Origin: an uncultured Pelagibacteraceae bacterium
GTDB taxonomy: Bacteria; Pseudomonadota; Alphaproteobacteria; Pelagibacterales; Pelagibacteraceae
DNA: 64,000 bases
Direction of reading: 5' to 3'
Assembly (NCBI GenBank): GCA_902552475.1
Contig: CACDJC010000002.1
Coordinates: forward strand, 36,483 to 100,482
Every line of letters begins with the position of its first letter. Within the stretch, counting starts at the first letter, position 1. A program made the translations under genes and the position numbers. Below are positions 37,413 through 48,789 of this stretch, one piece after another. The notes below the pieces were generated by a model. That model was not told where the DNA came from, made no database searches, and saw nothing but the letters and a program-made list of their open reading frames with translations.

Positions 37413-38150
37413 ATGATAGATCTTAAAAATTTAAATATAATATTAACTGGAGCTACTGGCGGTATTGGAAATTCTATATTAGAAAAATTAGTATCTGGTG
37501 GTGCAAATGTTTTAGCAAGTGGTACCAATGAAGAGAAATTAAATTTAATTAAAGAGAATTATAATGAAACAAAGGTTAAAAAGTTTGATATTTCTAATCA
37601 TGATCAAATCGAAAATTTTGTTAATGATTGTTACGAAGTTTTGGGGAATAAAATAGATGTTTTGATTAATAATGCTGGCGTCACTCAAGACAACCTTTCA
37701 ATCAGAATGAAAACAGATGAATGGAACAAAGTTATTGATATAAATCTTAAATCTACATTTTTAATGAGCAAAAATGTTATAAAAAAAATGTTAAAAAGTA
37801 AAAAAGGTAAAATAATAAATATTACATCAGTTGTTGGCCACACTGGAAATATTGGTCAAGCAAACTATGCAGCTTCCAAAGCTGGGGTCATTGGAATGTC
37901 TAAAAGTCTATCTTTAGAATATGGTAAAAAAAATATTACAGTAAATTGTGTGTCTCCTGGCTTTATTACATCAAATATGACTGATAAAATTAATGAAGAA
38001 CACAAAGAACTATTAAAATCAAGAATTTCTCTAAATAAATTTGGAAATCCCAAAGATGTTGCAAATACAGTTGCCTTTTTATGTTCAGAAATGTCAGATT
38101 ATATTACAGGTGAAACAATCCACGTGAATGGTGGCATGTATTTTAGTTGA
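37413..38150 (+). CDS. fabG: 3-oxoacyl-ACP reductase
   Basis: TGATGGIG, NNAGVTQD, YAASKAG. Confidence 0.95.
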   Translation: MIDLKNLNIILTGATGGIGNSILEKLVSGGANVLASGTNEEKLNLIKENYNETKVKKFDISNHDQIENFVNDCYEVLGNKIDVLINNAGVTQDNLSIRMKTDEWNKVIDINLKSTFLMSKNVIKKMLKSKKGKIINITSVVGHTGNIGQANYAASKAGVIGMSKSLSLEYGKKNITVNCVSPGFITSNMTDKINEEHKELLKSRISLNKFGNPKDVANTVAFLCSEMSDYITGETIHVNGGMYFS

Positions 38151-38197
38151 CAAAATTATTAAAATATTTATTAACGACTTAACTTAAAAGGAACAAA

Positions 38198-38437
38198 ATG
38201 TCAGATGATATTTCAAGTAAAGTAAAAAAAATTGTTGCAGATCATCTTGGAATAGATGAGTCCAAAGTGACTGAAGAATCAAGTTTTATAGATGATCTTG
38301 GAGCGGATAGTTTAGATACAGTTGAATTAGTTATGGCGTTCGAAGAAGAATTTGGATCAGAGATATCCGATAGCGATGCTGAAAAAATTTTAACTGTTGG
38401 AGACGCCGTTAAATTTATAGAAAATAAAGCTAATTAA
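38198..38437 (+). CDS. acpP: acyl carrier protein
   Basis: [19 protein letters not shown]. Confidence 0.98.
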   Translation: MSDDISSKVKKIVADHLGIDESKVTEESSFIDDLGADSLDTVELVMAFEEEFGSEISDSDAEKILTVGDAVKFIENKAN

Positions 38438-38448
38438 TTTTACTTTGA

Positions 38449-39084
38449 ATGTCCGAATTAAATGAAGGGATAATTGTAATATTATCATCACCTTCGGGCG
38501 CAGGTAAGACAACACTTGCAAAAAAAATTTCTTTAGAAAAAAATTTTTTTATTTCAGTTTCACACACTACAAGAAAGCCCAGAGCAAATGAAATAAATGG
38601 ATTAGATTATTTCTTTGTTTCAAAGATAGAATTTGAAAAATTAATAAAAAAAGAAAAATTTTTAGAGCATGCCAATGTTTTTAATAATTACTATGGATCA
38701 TTGAAAGATACAGTTATTCAGAAATTAGAGAGTGGAGTAAATGTTGTATTTGATATTGATTGGCAAGGAACAGAACAAATTAAACAAAAAAAATTGAAAT
38801 ATAAAATTATTACTATTTTTATATTGCCTCCATCTAAAAATGAACTTTTTAAAAGATTATTAAATAGAGATCAAAATGATAAAAAAATTGCCAATGATAG
38901 AATGAAACAATTTAATAGAGATGTTTTGCATTGGAAAAATTATGATTTTGTAGTCATTAATGATGATTTACAAAATTGCTATAAAAAAATTAATAAATAT
39001 ATAAATTTAAAAAAAAAAAATGTTGCTTTTGAAGCATTTGATAAAAAATTAATAAAAGAACATGTTAAAAATTTAATTAATTGA
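38449..39084 (+). CDS. gmk: guanylate kinase
   Basis: [31 protein letters not shown]. Confidence 0.97.
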   Translation: MSELNEGIIVILSSPSGAGKTTLAKKISLEKNFFISVSHTTRKPRANEINGLDYFFVSKIEFEKLIKKEKFLEHANVFNNYYGSLKDTVIQKLESGVNVVFDIDWQGTEQIKQKKLKYKIITIFILPPSKNELFKRLLNRDQNDKKIANDRMKQFNRDVLHWKNYDFVVINDDLQNCYKKINKYINLKKKNVAFEAFDKKLIKEHVKNLIN

Positions 39085-39864
39085 CTTTTCGTACATAGAA
39101 CAAATTTTATAATAAGTTAGTTTTGAAAGATTTTGAGGTCTTAAATTTAAATCCAATGAAAGTTCATTTGATATTTGCTCATAGTTTTTAAATAAAATTT
39201 TCATAGGTTTTTTTATCATTTTTCTTCTTTGATTAAAAAATACATTGGTAATGTGTTCTAAATTTTTACCATCTTGTATTGGATAGATATTTTTTTTTGG
39301 TTTTAAAGTAAGAATTGTACTTTCAACTTTTGGGATTGGAGTAAAACTTTTTGGATTAATATCCATTATTTTTTTTATATCTAATTTCCAATTTGAAATA
39401 ATAGTTAATCTACTATAATTTTTAGAATTTACTTCTGCAACTATTCTATCGGCCACCTCTTTTTGGAACATTAATATAAATTTTTTACAATACTTGTCTA
39501 ATTTTTTTATTTTTACCCACTTTGATAAAATCTTAGTTGAAATATTATATGGCAAATTACCAAAAATAATAATTTTTTTTTTAAAATTATTTTCATAAGA
39601 AAAATCTAACATATCAGAATTAATTATATCTATTTTTTCTTTAAATTTTTTTTTTAAAATTTCAACCATTGCTTTATCTTTTTCTATTACAGCTAATTTT
39701 TTTGGTTTTTTATATAAAATTTCTTCAGTTAAATTTCCTGTACCAGGTCCTACTTCTAAAACAATGTCTTCATTGCTTATATTTCCAAGTTCAGCAATTA
39801 TTTTTATTATATTTTTATCTATTAGGAAATTTTGACCTAAACTTTTTTTTGGTCGAAGTTTCAT
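39073..39864 (-). CDS. ksgA: 16S rRNA (adenine1518/1519-N6) dimethyltransferase
   Basis: [32 protein letters not shown]. Confidence 0.97.
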   Translation of the reverse strand: MKLRPKKSLGQNFLIDKNIIKIIAELGNISNEDIVLEVGPGTGNLTEEILYKKPKKLAVIEKDKAMVEILKKKFKEKIDIINSDMLDFSYENNFKKKIIIFGNLPYNISTKILSKWVKIKKLDKYCKKFILMFQKEVADRIVAEVNSKNYSRLTIISNWKLDIKKIMDINPKSFTPIPKVESTILTLKPKKNIYPIQDGKNLEHITNVFFNQRRKMIKKPMKILFKNYEQISNELSLDLNLRPQNLSKLTYYKICSMYEKSIN

Positions 39865-40826
39865 GAAAATTTGTTAAAAAATTTAATTGCATAAAACATT
39901 GATGAAGGATCAGATCTATTTTCTCCAAGCATAGAATAATTAGGTCCATGATCTGGTGTAATTCTTAAAAAAGGTAATCCAATAGTTAGATTTATTGCAT
40001 TAAAACCAAAAAGTGTTTTAGAAGGTATCAAAACTTGATCATGATACATTCCAATTACAACATCGTATTTTTTTATATTTTTGTCGGAAAAAAATGTATC
40101 TGCAGAGTGAGGTCCGTCAATATTCAATTTCTTATTTTTTAGATAATTTATAGCGGGTAAAATTTTGGTCTTTTCTTCACTTATTTTGTCAGTTGTTTCA
40201 CAGTGTGGATTAAGTCCTAGAACAGCAAATCTTGGTTTTTTTTTAAATTTAATTTTAAAAAAATTATTAATTTTAAAAATATTATTTATTATTTTTTTTT
40301 TGGTTATGTATTTATTTATACTTTTAACAGGAATATGAGTTGTTATTGGAGAAACTGACATTTTTTCATTATAAATTAACATTACTTCATTTTTTGAATT
40401 TGTTTTATAAGCAATGTATTCAGTAACACCAGGAAATTTTTTTTTTAAAAAATGTTTTTTTGAAATTGGTCCATTTATAAATCCAATTGATTTATTTTTT
40501 TTTATAATTGCAAAACCAGCATCAAAACAATTTTTAATATATTCATTTGATTTATTTGAAATTGTATCAAATGTCTTTTTAAATTTATAATCAATATTTA
40601 TTATATTGATTTTTTTATTTTTTGAAAATTTGATATTTGATATTTCATTCAAAGATAATTTATATTTTAACTTATTCATTTGCATTAAAAGCAAATTTTT
40701 GCATCCAATCAAAACTATTTTTTTTTTCATTTTCTTAAAATTTTTTGAATTAAAAAATTTAAACAAAATTTCTGAAAATGTACTATTGGGTTCACCCATC
40801 ACAACTAGGATTGTCTTAATATTCAT
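39861..40826 (-). CDS. pdxA: 4-hydroxythreonine-4-phosphate dehydrogenase
   Basis: GLNPHCETTDKISEEE, GPHSADTFF, YHDQVLIPSKTLF. Confidence 0.93.
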   Translation of the reverse strand: MNIKTILVVMGEPNSTFSEILFKFFNSKNFKKMKKKIVLIGCKNLLLMQMNKLKYKLSLNEISNIKFSKNKKINIINIDYKFKKTFDTISNKSNEYIKNCFDAGFAIIKKNKSIGFINGPISKKHFLKKKFPGVTEYIAYKTNSKNEVMLIYNEKMSVSPITTHIPVKSINKYITKKKIINNIFKINNFFKIKFKKKPRFAVLGLNPHCETTDKISEEKTKILPAINYLKNKKLNIDGPHSADTFFSDKNIKKYDVVIGMYHDQVLIPSKTLFGFNAINLTIGLPFLRITPDHGPNYSMLGENRSDPSSMFYAIKFFNKFS

Positions 40827-41745
40827 TTATTTGTGTATTTTGTTTTAATCTTTTATAATAGATTATTGAAAAATTATTAAGTTGCCTATTTGTTTCATAA
40901 TCAATCATATTTTTCAGTTCTTTTTCAATATCAATTTTTTGATTTAGTATTTTTTTATTATTTAGTTTTATCAGAAGATAGCCATTTGCTATTTTAATTG
41001 GTTTTGATATTCCGCCTATTTTAAGTTCTTTAACGATATTTTTTAATTTATTTGAAATTTGTATTTCATTAATCCATCCAATCAGTCCACCATTTTTTGA
41101 TGTATTTGATATGCTTAAAGTATTTGCGGTATTTTCAAAACCTATATTTTTAATACTGTCTTTAACTTTTTTTAAAGTTATTTTATAATTTTCATTTGGT
41201 TTTTCTTCAAATACTATTTCTGATAAATTGTATTGAAATTTCTTTTCTTTTTTTTGAAATTCATCTAATAATTTTTTTTTCATAACTTTTTTATCAATCT
41301 TGATATTTTTTAAATATTTTTTATAAACCAGTTGATTCCAAAGAGTTTCAATTCTAAGTTTTTTTCTTATTTCAAGATAATCTAAATCATTTTTTTTTAA
41401 TAAATTAACAAGTTCACCTTTTTTAATATTTTTTTGTTTTAAAAGATTATTTTCTATTTTATCTACAAGGCTATTTTTTTTATCTATATCAAAAAATTTT
41501 TTTAGTTCTTTCTTCTTAATTATTTCTCTTATAATTGAATTTTCGGCAATACTATCTGTATCTTTTTCACTTAATTCCTTTAATTTTGGGTTCAAAAAAA
41601 ATAAATATTTCTTTTCATTCTCTATGTCTATATTTGTAATAATAATATTATCAATTTCTGCCACTATTTTAATTTCTAAGCCAAAAGATTTATTGCCCAA
41701 AAAAGAAAAAAAAATTAAAATTATTAAGATTTTTCTTAATAACAT
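40816..41745 (-). CDS. surA: SurA/PpiC-type peptidyl-prolyl isomerase
   Basis: Signal peptide, SurA N-like region, position next to lptD. Confidence 0.8.
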   Translation of the reverse strand: MLLRKILIILIFFSFLGNKSFGLEIKIVAEIDNIIITNIDIENEKKYLFFLNPKLKELSEKDTDSIAENSIIREIIKKKELKKFFDIDKKNSLVDKIENNLLKQKNIKKGELVNLLKKNDLDYLEIRKKLRIETLWNQLVYKKYLKNIKIDKKVMKKKLLDEFQKKEKKFQYNLSEIVFEEKPNENYKITLKKVKDSIKNIGFENTANTLSISNTSKNGGLIGWINEIQISNKLKNIVKELKIGGISKPIKIANGYLLIKLNNKKILNQKIDIEKELKNMIDYETNRQLNNFSIIYYKRLKQNTQINEY

Positions 41746-41746
41746 T

Positions 41747-44140
41747 CTAATCTTCCAAAATTGTATTATTTGTTCCTCTTATTTCTGCAAAAGGTATAAA
41801 TTTTATCAAAAACATTAAGTTTTCATCTGGCTTAAGACTTCCATCATTAAAGAATTTTTTTTTATATTCAAGAGAGGCCGACAAACAATCTGTTTCATAA
41901 GTATAATTTAAGTTGTAAAATTGAGTAAAATCTTCGCTCAAATCTTTTGTTGTATTAAATGACAAACTATGTTCTTCGGTAAAGTTTATCATTGTTTCGT
42001 TGCTAATTACTTCACTATCGCCAAAATCATAATTTTCTGTTATGTAATCGAATTTTGTTACAAAATTATTTACACTTAAATTTACTGCTATAGAGTCATA
42101 ATTAGAATAATCTAAATCTCTATCATATGAAAAATTATAGCTTAATTCTAAGTTTTTATTTAAGTTATAAAATGCACTTCCAACAATATCAGATCTTGTT
42201 TGATCCAGTCTAGATTTTGAAGGCAAATTGTTATTTTTTTTATCTTTAATAACATTTCCAAGGTTTAATCCTATAACTTTTTCGTTCAATGAATTCTGTT
42301 TTTCATACTCAATTCCTATAGTCAATGATTTACCTTTTTCAACCATGTCATTTCTACCAATTCTATTTTGAGAAAATAATGCATTATAATCCATTAAAAA
42401 ACTGTCTGAAGATATATCTTTTCCATTTGTTGGACTAAATCTAGCTTGAACAATAGGTTTTATGAAGTTTGAAGAATTCTTTAATTGTTTTTTTAGAGGG
42501 TATTCTGTTTTTATTAATGCCGTTCCAAATATTTCATGGTCATTTTTTTCATCATAAGTTGATGAATTTTTTCCATATGTATTAAAATTTTTTAGTAATA
42601 AACTATAATCTGTTACCAAACCTGAGTTTGATATAAAATCAATGGAATTAAAATTAAAATCATTGTTGATTTGAGCTTCATAAATATTTGTATCGTAATT
42701 TTTTTGATAACCAGAAGATAAAAAAGTGAAATTACCTTTATAATCTGGATCTAACTCAATTGCTTTAGAAAAATTAAATTCTGGAAAAACATATTGGTAT
42801 CTATCACTGTCTGTTTCTGATAAATTTTCATAACGTTTAAATGAGCCATCAAATTTTGTATTTTTATCAATATTTCTATTGATTTTAAAATGAGATGTAA
42901 GAGAGCTATCATCTTCAATTATTTTTGTATTTTGTTTTAGATCATGAATTTTGAGATAGTTATCATTACTTACGTTTTGAATTTTTAAATCATAGTCTGT
43001 TTTATTGTCTAATTTACCATTTATTTCAGCAAATAAATGTGTATGTGAATTATCCTCATCTCTATTCAAACTGAAATCAGAAATTAAATTTGAATTTTCA
43101 AAAGCCTCTCTATATTCAGAATGCATTATAAAATCGTTATCTAAATAAATTCGTGGCTTAAAAGTTAGATCTTTCGAATTAGATAGTGAATAAAAATAAG
43201 GTATATTTACCGCTTGTCCTAAGAGTTTTGAATTTTGGAAAGAAGGTGTCAAAAAACCCGATTTTCTTTTTACTGAAGGATCTGGATGATTAAAATAAGG
43301 CAAAAAGAATGCTTTTTTATTAAAAACTTTTAACCAAGAATTTTTGTACTCAAATAATTTTTTAGTCTTATCGTGAGTAAACTCTTCGCTTTGCAGCTCC
43401 CAACCTCTACATTTTTTATTTTCTAAGCTACAAGTGCTAAATACAGTTTTATAAATTTTAGTTTTTTCATCATTTGAGATTGTGCTTTTTCCTTTTAAAA
43501 TAGGATCATTTTTATTATTTCCAAAAAATGAATCTATGAAATCAACTTTTATATCTTTTCCAGCTATCTCATTTTTCTTTAAGTTAACTTTAGAATTTTC
43601 AAAATAATAATAATTATTGTTTACATCAATTATATTGGTTTTTTTTGACGAAATAATTTCTTTAATTAAATTAAATAAAAATCCTTCTTGAAATCTGTAT
43701 TCATTTAGTTTGTGGTCATTAACAGTTGTATGTTCTCTACTAGAGATTTTCATAAAATTTCTGTCATACAAAATATTTGATGAATTAACTTTGTACTTAT
43801 CTTCAAATTCTACGAATGTTTTTCCTTTTGAATAAATTGTATTATTGATTTGATTATAAATTAAATTTTCAGAGTCAATATGAATTTTTTTTTTACTATC
43901 AATAAATTTTACATTGTCAATAATTGTAAGTTCTGAAATTAATTTATTATAAATAAATTTATCACCCTCAATTTTAATATTTTTTGAAGGTATTCTTGCA
44001 AAACCATTTGTAGCAAAAATCATATTTCCTTTTTGCTTGATTTTTATATTTTCTGAGTCAAAAAAAATTTCATTAGAATATGATTTTGAAATTAAAAAAG
44101 ATAAAAAAATAAATGTGTATAAAAATAAATTAATTTTCAT
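41747..44140 (-). CDS. lptD: LPS-assembly protein LptD
   Basis: OstA-like N-domain; KSGFLTPSFQNSKLLGQAVNIPYFY; beta-barrel. Confidence 0.93.
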   Translation of the reverse strand: MKINLFLYTFIFLSFLISKSYSNEIFFDSENIKIKQKGNMIFATNGFARIPSKNIKIEGDKFIYNKLISELTIIDNVKFIDSKKKIHIDSENLIYNQINNTIYSKGKTFVEFEDKYKVNSSNILYDRNFMKISSREHTTVNDHKLNEYRFQEGFLFNLIKEIISSKKTNIIDVNNNYYYFENSKVNLKKNEIAGKDIKVDFIDSFFGNNKNDPILKGKSTISNDEKTKIYKTVFSTCSLENKKCRGWELQSEEFTHDKTKKLFEYKNSWLKVFNKKAFFLPYFNHPDPSVKRKSGFLTPSFQNSKLLGQAVNIPYFYSLSNSKDLTFKPRIYLDNDFIMHSEYREAFENSNLISDFSLNRDEDNSHTHLFAEINGKLDNKTDYDLKIQNVSNDNYLKIHDLKQNTKIIEDDSSLTSHFKINRNIDKNTKFDGSFKRYENLSETDSDRYQYVFPEFNFSKAIELDPDYKGNFTFLSSGYQKNYDTNIYEAQINNDFNFNSIDFISNSGLVTDYSLLLKNFNTYGKNSSTYDEKNDHEIFGTALIKTEYPLKKQLKNSSNFIKPIVQARFSPTNGKDISSDSFLMDYNALFSQNRIGRNDMVEKGKSLTIGIEYEKQNSLNEKVIGLNLGNVIKDKKNNNLPSKSRLDQTRSDIVGSAFYNLNKNLELSYNFSYDRDLDYSNYDSIAVNLSVNNFVTKFDYITENYDFGDSEVISNETMINFTEEHSLSFNTTKDLSEDFTQFYNLNYTYETDCLSASLEYKKKFFNDGSLKPDENLMFLIKFIPFAEIRGTNNTILED

Positions 44141-45212
44141 TTAATCTTGTTAACCCTAATGTGCATATGAGAAAAATAATTAATTGTGGTAACCATATGG
44201 CAATTTCTACAGGTAAAGTTTCATTTTTTCCAAAGAGCATAGCAAAATAATTTATATAATAAAATACTACAGATACAATTACCCCAATAACCACTAAAAA
44301 GAATTTTGATTTTATGTTATTAAATTTGAACATAAGTAATGACCCTATGATAGTAGTCAGAGCTAAATATATAGGAAGACTGTAAAGCTTATTTAAATGT
44401 AATTTAATTTCAGTTGAGGAATACCCTATATCTTTATAATTTTGTTTAAGTTTAAGCAGTTCAAAAATATTTAAAGAATTTAAATTTGAATATAAGTTTG
44501 ATATAATTTTTCCATTATAAGAAGACTTATAATTATATAATTTGTGTAATTTATTTTGTTTTTCTTCATTAAACATTATTACACTTTTAAGCACCCATAA
44601 ATTATTTTCAATATTTGCTTTATCAGCAATAATTGTATTTAATAATTCATAATTTTGATTAAGCTCAGTAATTTTAATCTTTTCTAAAGTGTTGAACTTA
44701 TAAATTTTAGCATTAATAATAAATATTTTCTCATTATTTTTTTCTTTTATCCATAAGCCATCTGAGTTTACTACGGCAAGGTGGTCACTGGAGTTTGAAA
44801 ATTGATATTTAAAATTAAGGTATAGGCTCTTTAAGTTAGACGAAACAGAGTAATATACAACAATTAACAATATACCTACTATCAATGAAACCGTTGAAAT
44901 AATAAATGTAACTCTAAAGTTATTTACTCCATGACTTTTTAGCAGTTCTATCTCTTCTTTTTCATATAGACTTATAAAAAAAAACATAACTCCTAGTAAA
45001 AAAATAAATGGAAGTGTTTCAAAAACTATTGATGGAATATTTAAAACTGTGAGAAAAATAGGATAAAAAATATTACTGTCTGTGTTTTCTAGATATTTTA
45101 ATTCTTCAAAAATATGTAAAAAAAAACTTAAAAAAAAGAAAACAACTCCAATTATTAAAATATTCTTTAAAAATAATTTACTTAAATAATTTTCGTGTTT
45201 TTTTAATATCAC
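44130..45212 (-). CDS. lptG: LPS export permease LptG
   Basis: YjgP/YjgQ-like protein; conserved lptD-lptG-lptF order. Confidence 0.88.
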   Translation of the reverse strand: MILKKHENYLSKLFLKNILIIGVVFFFLSFFLHIFEELKYLENTDSNIFYPIFLTVLNIPSIVFETLPFIFLLGVMFFFISLYEKEEIELLKSHGVNNFRVTFIISTVSLIVGILLIVVYYSVSSNLKSLYLNFKYQFSNSSDHLAVVNSDGLWIKEKNNEKIFIINAKIYKFNTLEKIKITELNQNYELLNTIIADKANIENNLWVLKSVIMFNEEKQNKLHKLYNYKSSYNGKIISNLYSNLNSLNIFELLKLKQNYKDIGYSSTEIKLHLNKLYSLPIYLALTTIIGSLLMFKFNNIKSKFFLVVIGVIVSVVFYYINYFAMLFGKNETLPVEIAIWLPQLIIFLICTLGLTRLNEN

Positions 45213-46351
45213 AATAAACCTAAATTAAATTTTGTTACTATTCCTAAAATTAAATAATAAGATAAAACTAATAATAATGGTAAAGAAATAATGAAGTATA
45301 AAATAATTCCTGAGGATACAAAAAATTTTAAACCTATTTGAGATAAAATTATCGCAAATACACCTATTAAAAAAATATTTAACTTATAAAATTTATTAAA
45401 ATATTTTGTTTTTGGTGAAATTATTAAGCTAGCTCCAATCAATGATATTATTAAAGTATAAAATGGCAATATTAACCTTTTGTAAATTTCTTCCAAAAAC
45501 GATTTGAGAGATTTCTCAGGGGCAGTCTTAGTTCTTTCTTTACATTCAAGACTTGAAAATTTTTTTTCATAAAAATATTCTTTTATACAATTAAATAAAA
45601 ATAATGTGTTTAATTCTTGAACTTTTGGGTAAGTAACTGTTTTTGTTGAAAGATTTGATAAATTATAGTCAGTTTCAGAAAAATTCAATTTATAAATTTG
45701 TTCTTTATCAATATTTGTAATTCCGCCGTTAAATAATCTTAAAATAAAATTATCATTTTTTCTAATCATTCTTCCATTTTCTGCTACAATTATTTTTGCT
45801 TTATTATCTTCTAAAGTTTCATTGATATATATTTTTTTTAATTCACCATCTTTATTTATTTTCTCAACAAATATAGTGAGATTATTTACTACATTTATAA
45901 ATTTTTTTTCTGAAATTAATTTAGGTAAAAATTCTATTTTTGAATCTTTTATATAATTTCTTGCTAAGTTTTGTGTGGTAGGCACAACAAATAAGTTTAA
46001 AATTAAATGAAAAAATAAAAAAATAATAGATAATTTTAAAATAAAATTTATAAATTCAATTTTTCTAATCCCATTGTTCCAAAATACAATTAATTCATTT
46101 GAATTGTTGTATTTATTAATTATGTAAAAAATAGAAATAAAAAAAACAAATATTATTGTATTGCTAAGTATTTTAGGAAAGCTCAATGTTGCATAATAAA
46201 AATATACCTTTAGCCCGTGCCCATCATCAGAAACTAGATCGAGAAGATTGACAGCTTGAATTATCCAAATTATGAAAGATATGCTAAAAGCCGATATTAA
46301 AAAAAAATTGAATATATCCAAAGAAAATTTGCGAAAAATTAATTTATTCAT
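45209..46351 (-). CDS. lptF: LPS export permease LptF
   Basis: YjgP/YjgQ family, adjacent to lptG. Confidence 0.88.
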   Translation of the reverse strand: MNKLIFRKFSLDIFNFFLISAFSISFIIWIIQAVNLLDLVSDDGHGLKVYFYYATLSFPKILSNTIIFVFFISIFYIINKYNNSNELIVFWNNGIRKIEFINFILKLSIIFLFFHLILNLFVVPTTQNLARNYIKDSKIEFLPKLISEKKFINVVNNLTIFVEKINKDGELKKIYINETLEDNKAKIIVAENGRMIRKNDNFILRLFNGGITNIDKEQIYKLNFSETDYNLSNLSTKTVTYPKVQELNTLFLFNCIKEYFYEKKFSSLECKERTKTAPEKSLKSFLEEIYKRLILPFYTLIISLIGASLIISPKTKYFNKFYKLNIFLIGVFAIILSQIGLKFFVSSGIILYFIISLPLLLVLSYYLILGIVTKFNLGLL

Positions 46352-46405
46352 TGAAATTACTATTTTAATAAATATACAACATTATCTATTAAATATTTCA
46401 AAAAA

Positions 46406-47815
46406 ATGAAGCTAAAAGTAAATTTTGTCGGTAAAATCTCAAAAGCAGCAGCAATAAATGAGATAGTTTTTGTAAAAAACAAAAGTAATAAAAATGTTGC
46501 TGATGATGAATTGTTTAAAGAGCAGCTAATTACCCAAAAAGAGCTAAATGGAAAAAATAAAATATTCGTTAATTGTATTAAATCCACATCATCAAAAGAT
46601 TATGAAAAAATAGGATCAAAACTTTTTGATTATTTAAAAAATAATAAAAAAGAAAAGTCTTATATTGAGTCAGATAAAATCAATATTAATAAGATAAATT
46701 TAGAGAAAGTTTTGCATGGAGCTAAACTTAAATCATATAATTTTGATATTTATAAAAGTAATAACAAAAAAAAAAAAACTATTGAATTAAATGTTGTAGG
46801 TGAAAAAAATAACATAACAAATGTTTTAAGAAAAAAATTAGATGCATTAGTTGAAGGAATATTTTTTACTAGAGATTTAGTTTCTGAACCAGGAAATATT
46901 TTACATCCTGATGAATATGCAAAAAGATTAATTAAATTAAAAAAATTAGGATTGAAAGTAAAAGTATACAATGAAAAAAAATTAAAAAAATTAGGATGCA
47001 ATGCTTTACTTGGAGTAGGACAGGGAAGTATTAGAGGTTCTTATCTTGTAACTATTGAATGGAGAGGACATAAATCAAAATCGAAACCTTTGGCATTTAT
47101 TGGAAAAGGAGTTTGTTTTGATACTGGTGGTTACTCTTTAAAACCAGCAAGATTTATGGAAGACATGACTTATGATATGGCAGGCTCGGCTGCTGTAGTA
47201 GGTTTAATGAAAACTCTAGCTTTAAGAAAAGCAAAAATTAATGCAGTTGGTGTAGTAGGCCTTGTTGAGAATATGGTAAGTGGAAACGCACAAAGACCTG
47301 GTGATATTGTAAAATCTTACAGTGGAAAAACAATAGAGGTATTAAATACAGATGCAGAAGGAAGATTAGTTTTAGCAGACGCTTTAACTTTCACAGAAAA
47401 AAAATTTAAACCTAAATTCATGATTGATTTAGCAACCTTAACTGGTGCTATTATTGTTTCTTTGGGTTCAGAGTATGCGGGGCTTTTTTCTAATGATGAT
47501 AAATTATCAAAACAATTAATTGAAGCAGGAGAAAGAGTTGAAGAAAAATTATGGAGAATGCCTCTTCACAAAAACTTTGACAAGCTGATAAACTCTAAAA
47601 ATGCTGATATGCAAAATATTAATTATGTTGGTGGAGCTGGATCAACCACTGCAGCACAGTTTTTACAAAGATTTGTAATTAACAATACACCTTGGGCACA
47701 CCTTGATATAGCAGGTATGGCCTTTTCTAAATATGCTAGTGCTTTAAATTCAGGAGGTGCAACAGGATATGGTGTAAGATTGTTAAATAAATTTATTGAG
47801 GAAAACTATGAGTAA
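46406..47815 (+). CDS. pepA: cytosol (leucyl) aminopeptidase
   Basis: GKGVCFDTGGYSLKPARFMEDM, NTDAEGRLVLADAL. Confidence 0.96.
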   Translation: MKLKVNFVGKISKAAAINEIVFVKNKSNKNVADDELFKEQLITQKELNGKNKIFVNCIKSTSSKDYEKIGSKLFDYLKNNKKEKSYIESDKININKINLEKVLHGAKLKSYNFDIYKSNNKKKKTIELNVVGEKNNITNVLRKKLDALVEGIFFTRDLVSEPGNILHPDEYAKRLIKLKKLGLKVKVYNEKKLKKLGCNALLGVGQGSIRGSYLVTIEWRGHKSKSKPLAFIGKGVCFDTGGYSLKPARFMEDMTYDMAGSAAVVGLMKTLALRKAKINAVGVVGLVENMVSGNAQRPGDIVKSYSGKTIEVLNTDAEGRLVLADALTFTEKKFKPKFMIDLATLTGAIIVSLGSEYAGLFSNDDKLSKQLIEAGERVEEKLWRMPLHKNFDKLINSKNADMQNINYVGGAGSTTAAQFLQRFVINNTPWAHLDIAGMAFSKYASALNSGGATGYGVRLLNKFIEENYE

Positions 47816-48218
47816 TACAGAACAAACCTTATCTATAATCAAACCCGATGCAGTTGAAAGAAATTTACAAGATGAAATAAAAAATGAATTTAAAATAAAT
47901 GGGTTTGAAATTGTTAAAGAAAAAAAAATTCATATATCTAAACAAGAAGCAGAAAAATTTTATAAAGTTCATGAAACGAAGCCTTTTTATAATAATTTAT
48001 GCGCATATTTATCGTCTGGCCCGATTGTTGTGATGACCCTTCAAAAAGAAAATGCAGTATTAGATAACAGGAAGCTAATGGGTGCTACAAATCCAGATCA
48101 AGCAGAAGAGGGTACTCTAAGAAAAAAATATGGGATATCTATTGATAAAAATTCAGTTCATGGATCAGACAGTAACGAAAATGCAAAAATAGAAATTGAT
48201 TTCTTTTTTAAAGATTAG
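47808..48218 (+). CDS. ndk: nucleoside diphosphate kinase (start ATG 47808 preferred over 47796)
   Basis: TLSIIKPDAVERN; active-site His in SVHGSDSNENA. Confidence 0.96.
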   Translation: MSNTEQTLSIIKPDAVERNLQDEIKNEFKINGFEIVKEKKIHISKQEAEKFYKVHETKPFYNNLCAYLSSGPIVVMTLQKENAVLDNRKLMGATNPDQAEEGTLRKKYGISIDKNSVHGSDSNENAKIEIDFFFKD

Positions 48219-48789
48219 ATAAAAATTTACAAACAGCGGCAGAATAAATTTTGTGTTCTATTTTTAATACTTTTTTTTCTAACGATTTTACATTATCTAA
48301 TTTAGAAATTTTAATTTTTTTTTGTAAAATAATTTTTCCCGAGTCTAATTTTTCAGTAACTAAATGAACTGTTGAGCCAGAATATTTATCTTTGTTTCTA
48401 ATTGCTCTAAAATGAGTATTTAAACCTTTATACTTTGGTAAAAGAGAAGGATGAATATTTAAAATTGGTTTATTAAACTTATCGATAAACTTTTTTGATA
48501 TTATTTTCATAAATCCTGCAAGGCAAATTAATTCAATTTTAAATTTTTTTAACAATTTCAACAATTTGATTTCTGCATTTTCTATATTATTGTAATTTAT
48601 AACATAAAATTTTATTTTTGATTTTTCAGCATATTTTAAACCTAATGCATTTGAGTTATTTGAAATAATTAAATTAACTCTAAATAATGAATTTTTATAA
48701 TTAGAATTTTTTATTAAATATTTTAGATTGCTACCTCTTCCAGAAATAAATACAGCTATGTTAGTTTTATTTCCAATTGATTTTGCCAC
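48208..48789 (-). CDS. purN: phosphoribosylglycinamide formyltransferase
   Basis: VFISGRGSNLKYLI; LNIHPSLLPKYKGLNTH. Confidence 0.95.
   Translation of the reverse strand: MAKSIGNKTNIAVFISGRGSNLKYLIKNSNYKNSLFRVNLIISNNSNALGLKYAEKSKIKFYVINYNNIENAEIKLLKLLKKFKIELICLAGFMKIISKKFIDKFNKPILNIHPSLLPKYKGLNTHFRAIRNKDKYSGSTVHLVTEKLDSGKIILQKKIKISKLDNVKSLEKKVLKIEHKIYSAAVCKFLSNL

Noticed and set aside
39000-39030. Poly-A and poly-T tracts throughout (e.g. in gmk and pdxA) as structured repeats
   Set aside because: Explained by Lys/Phe-rich coding in a very AT-rich genome
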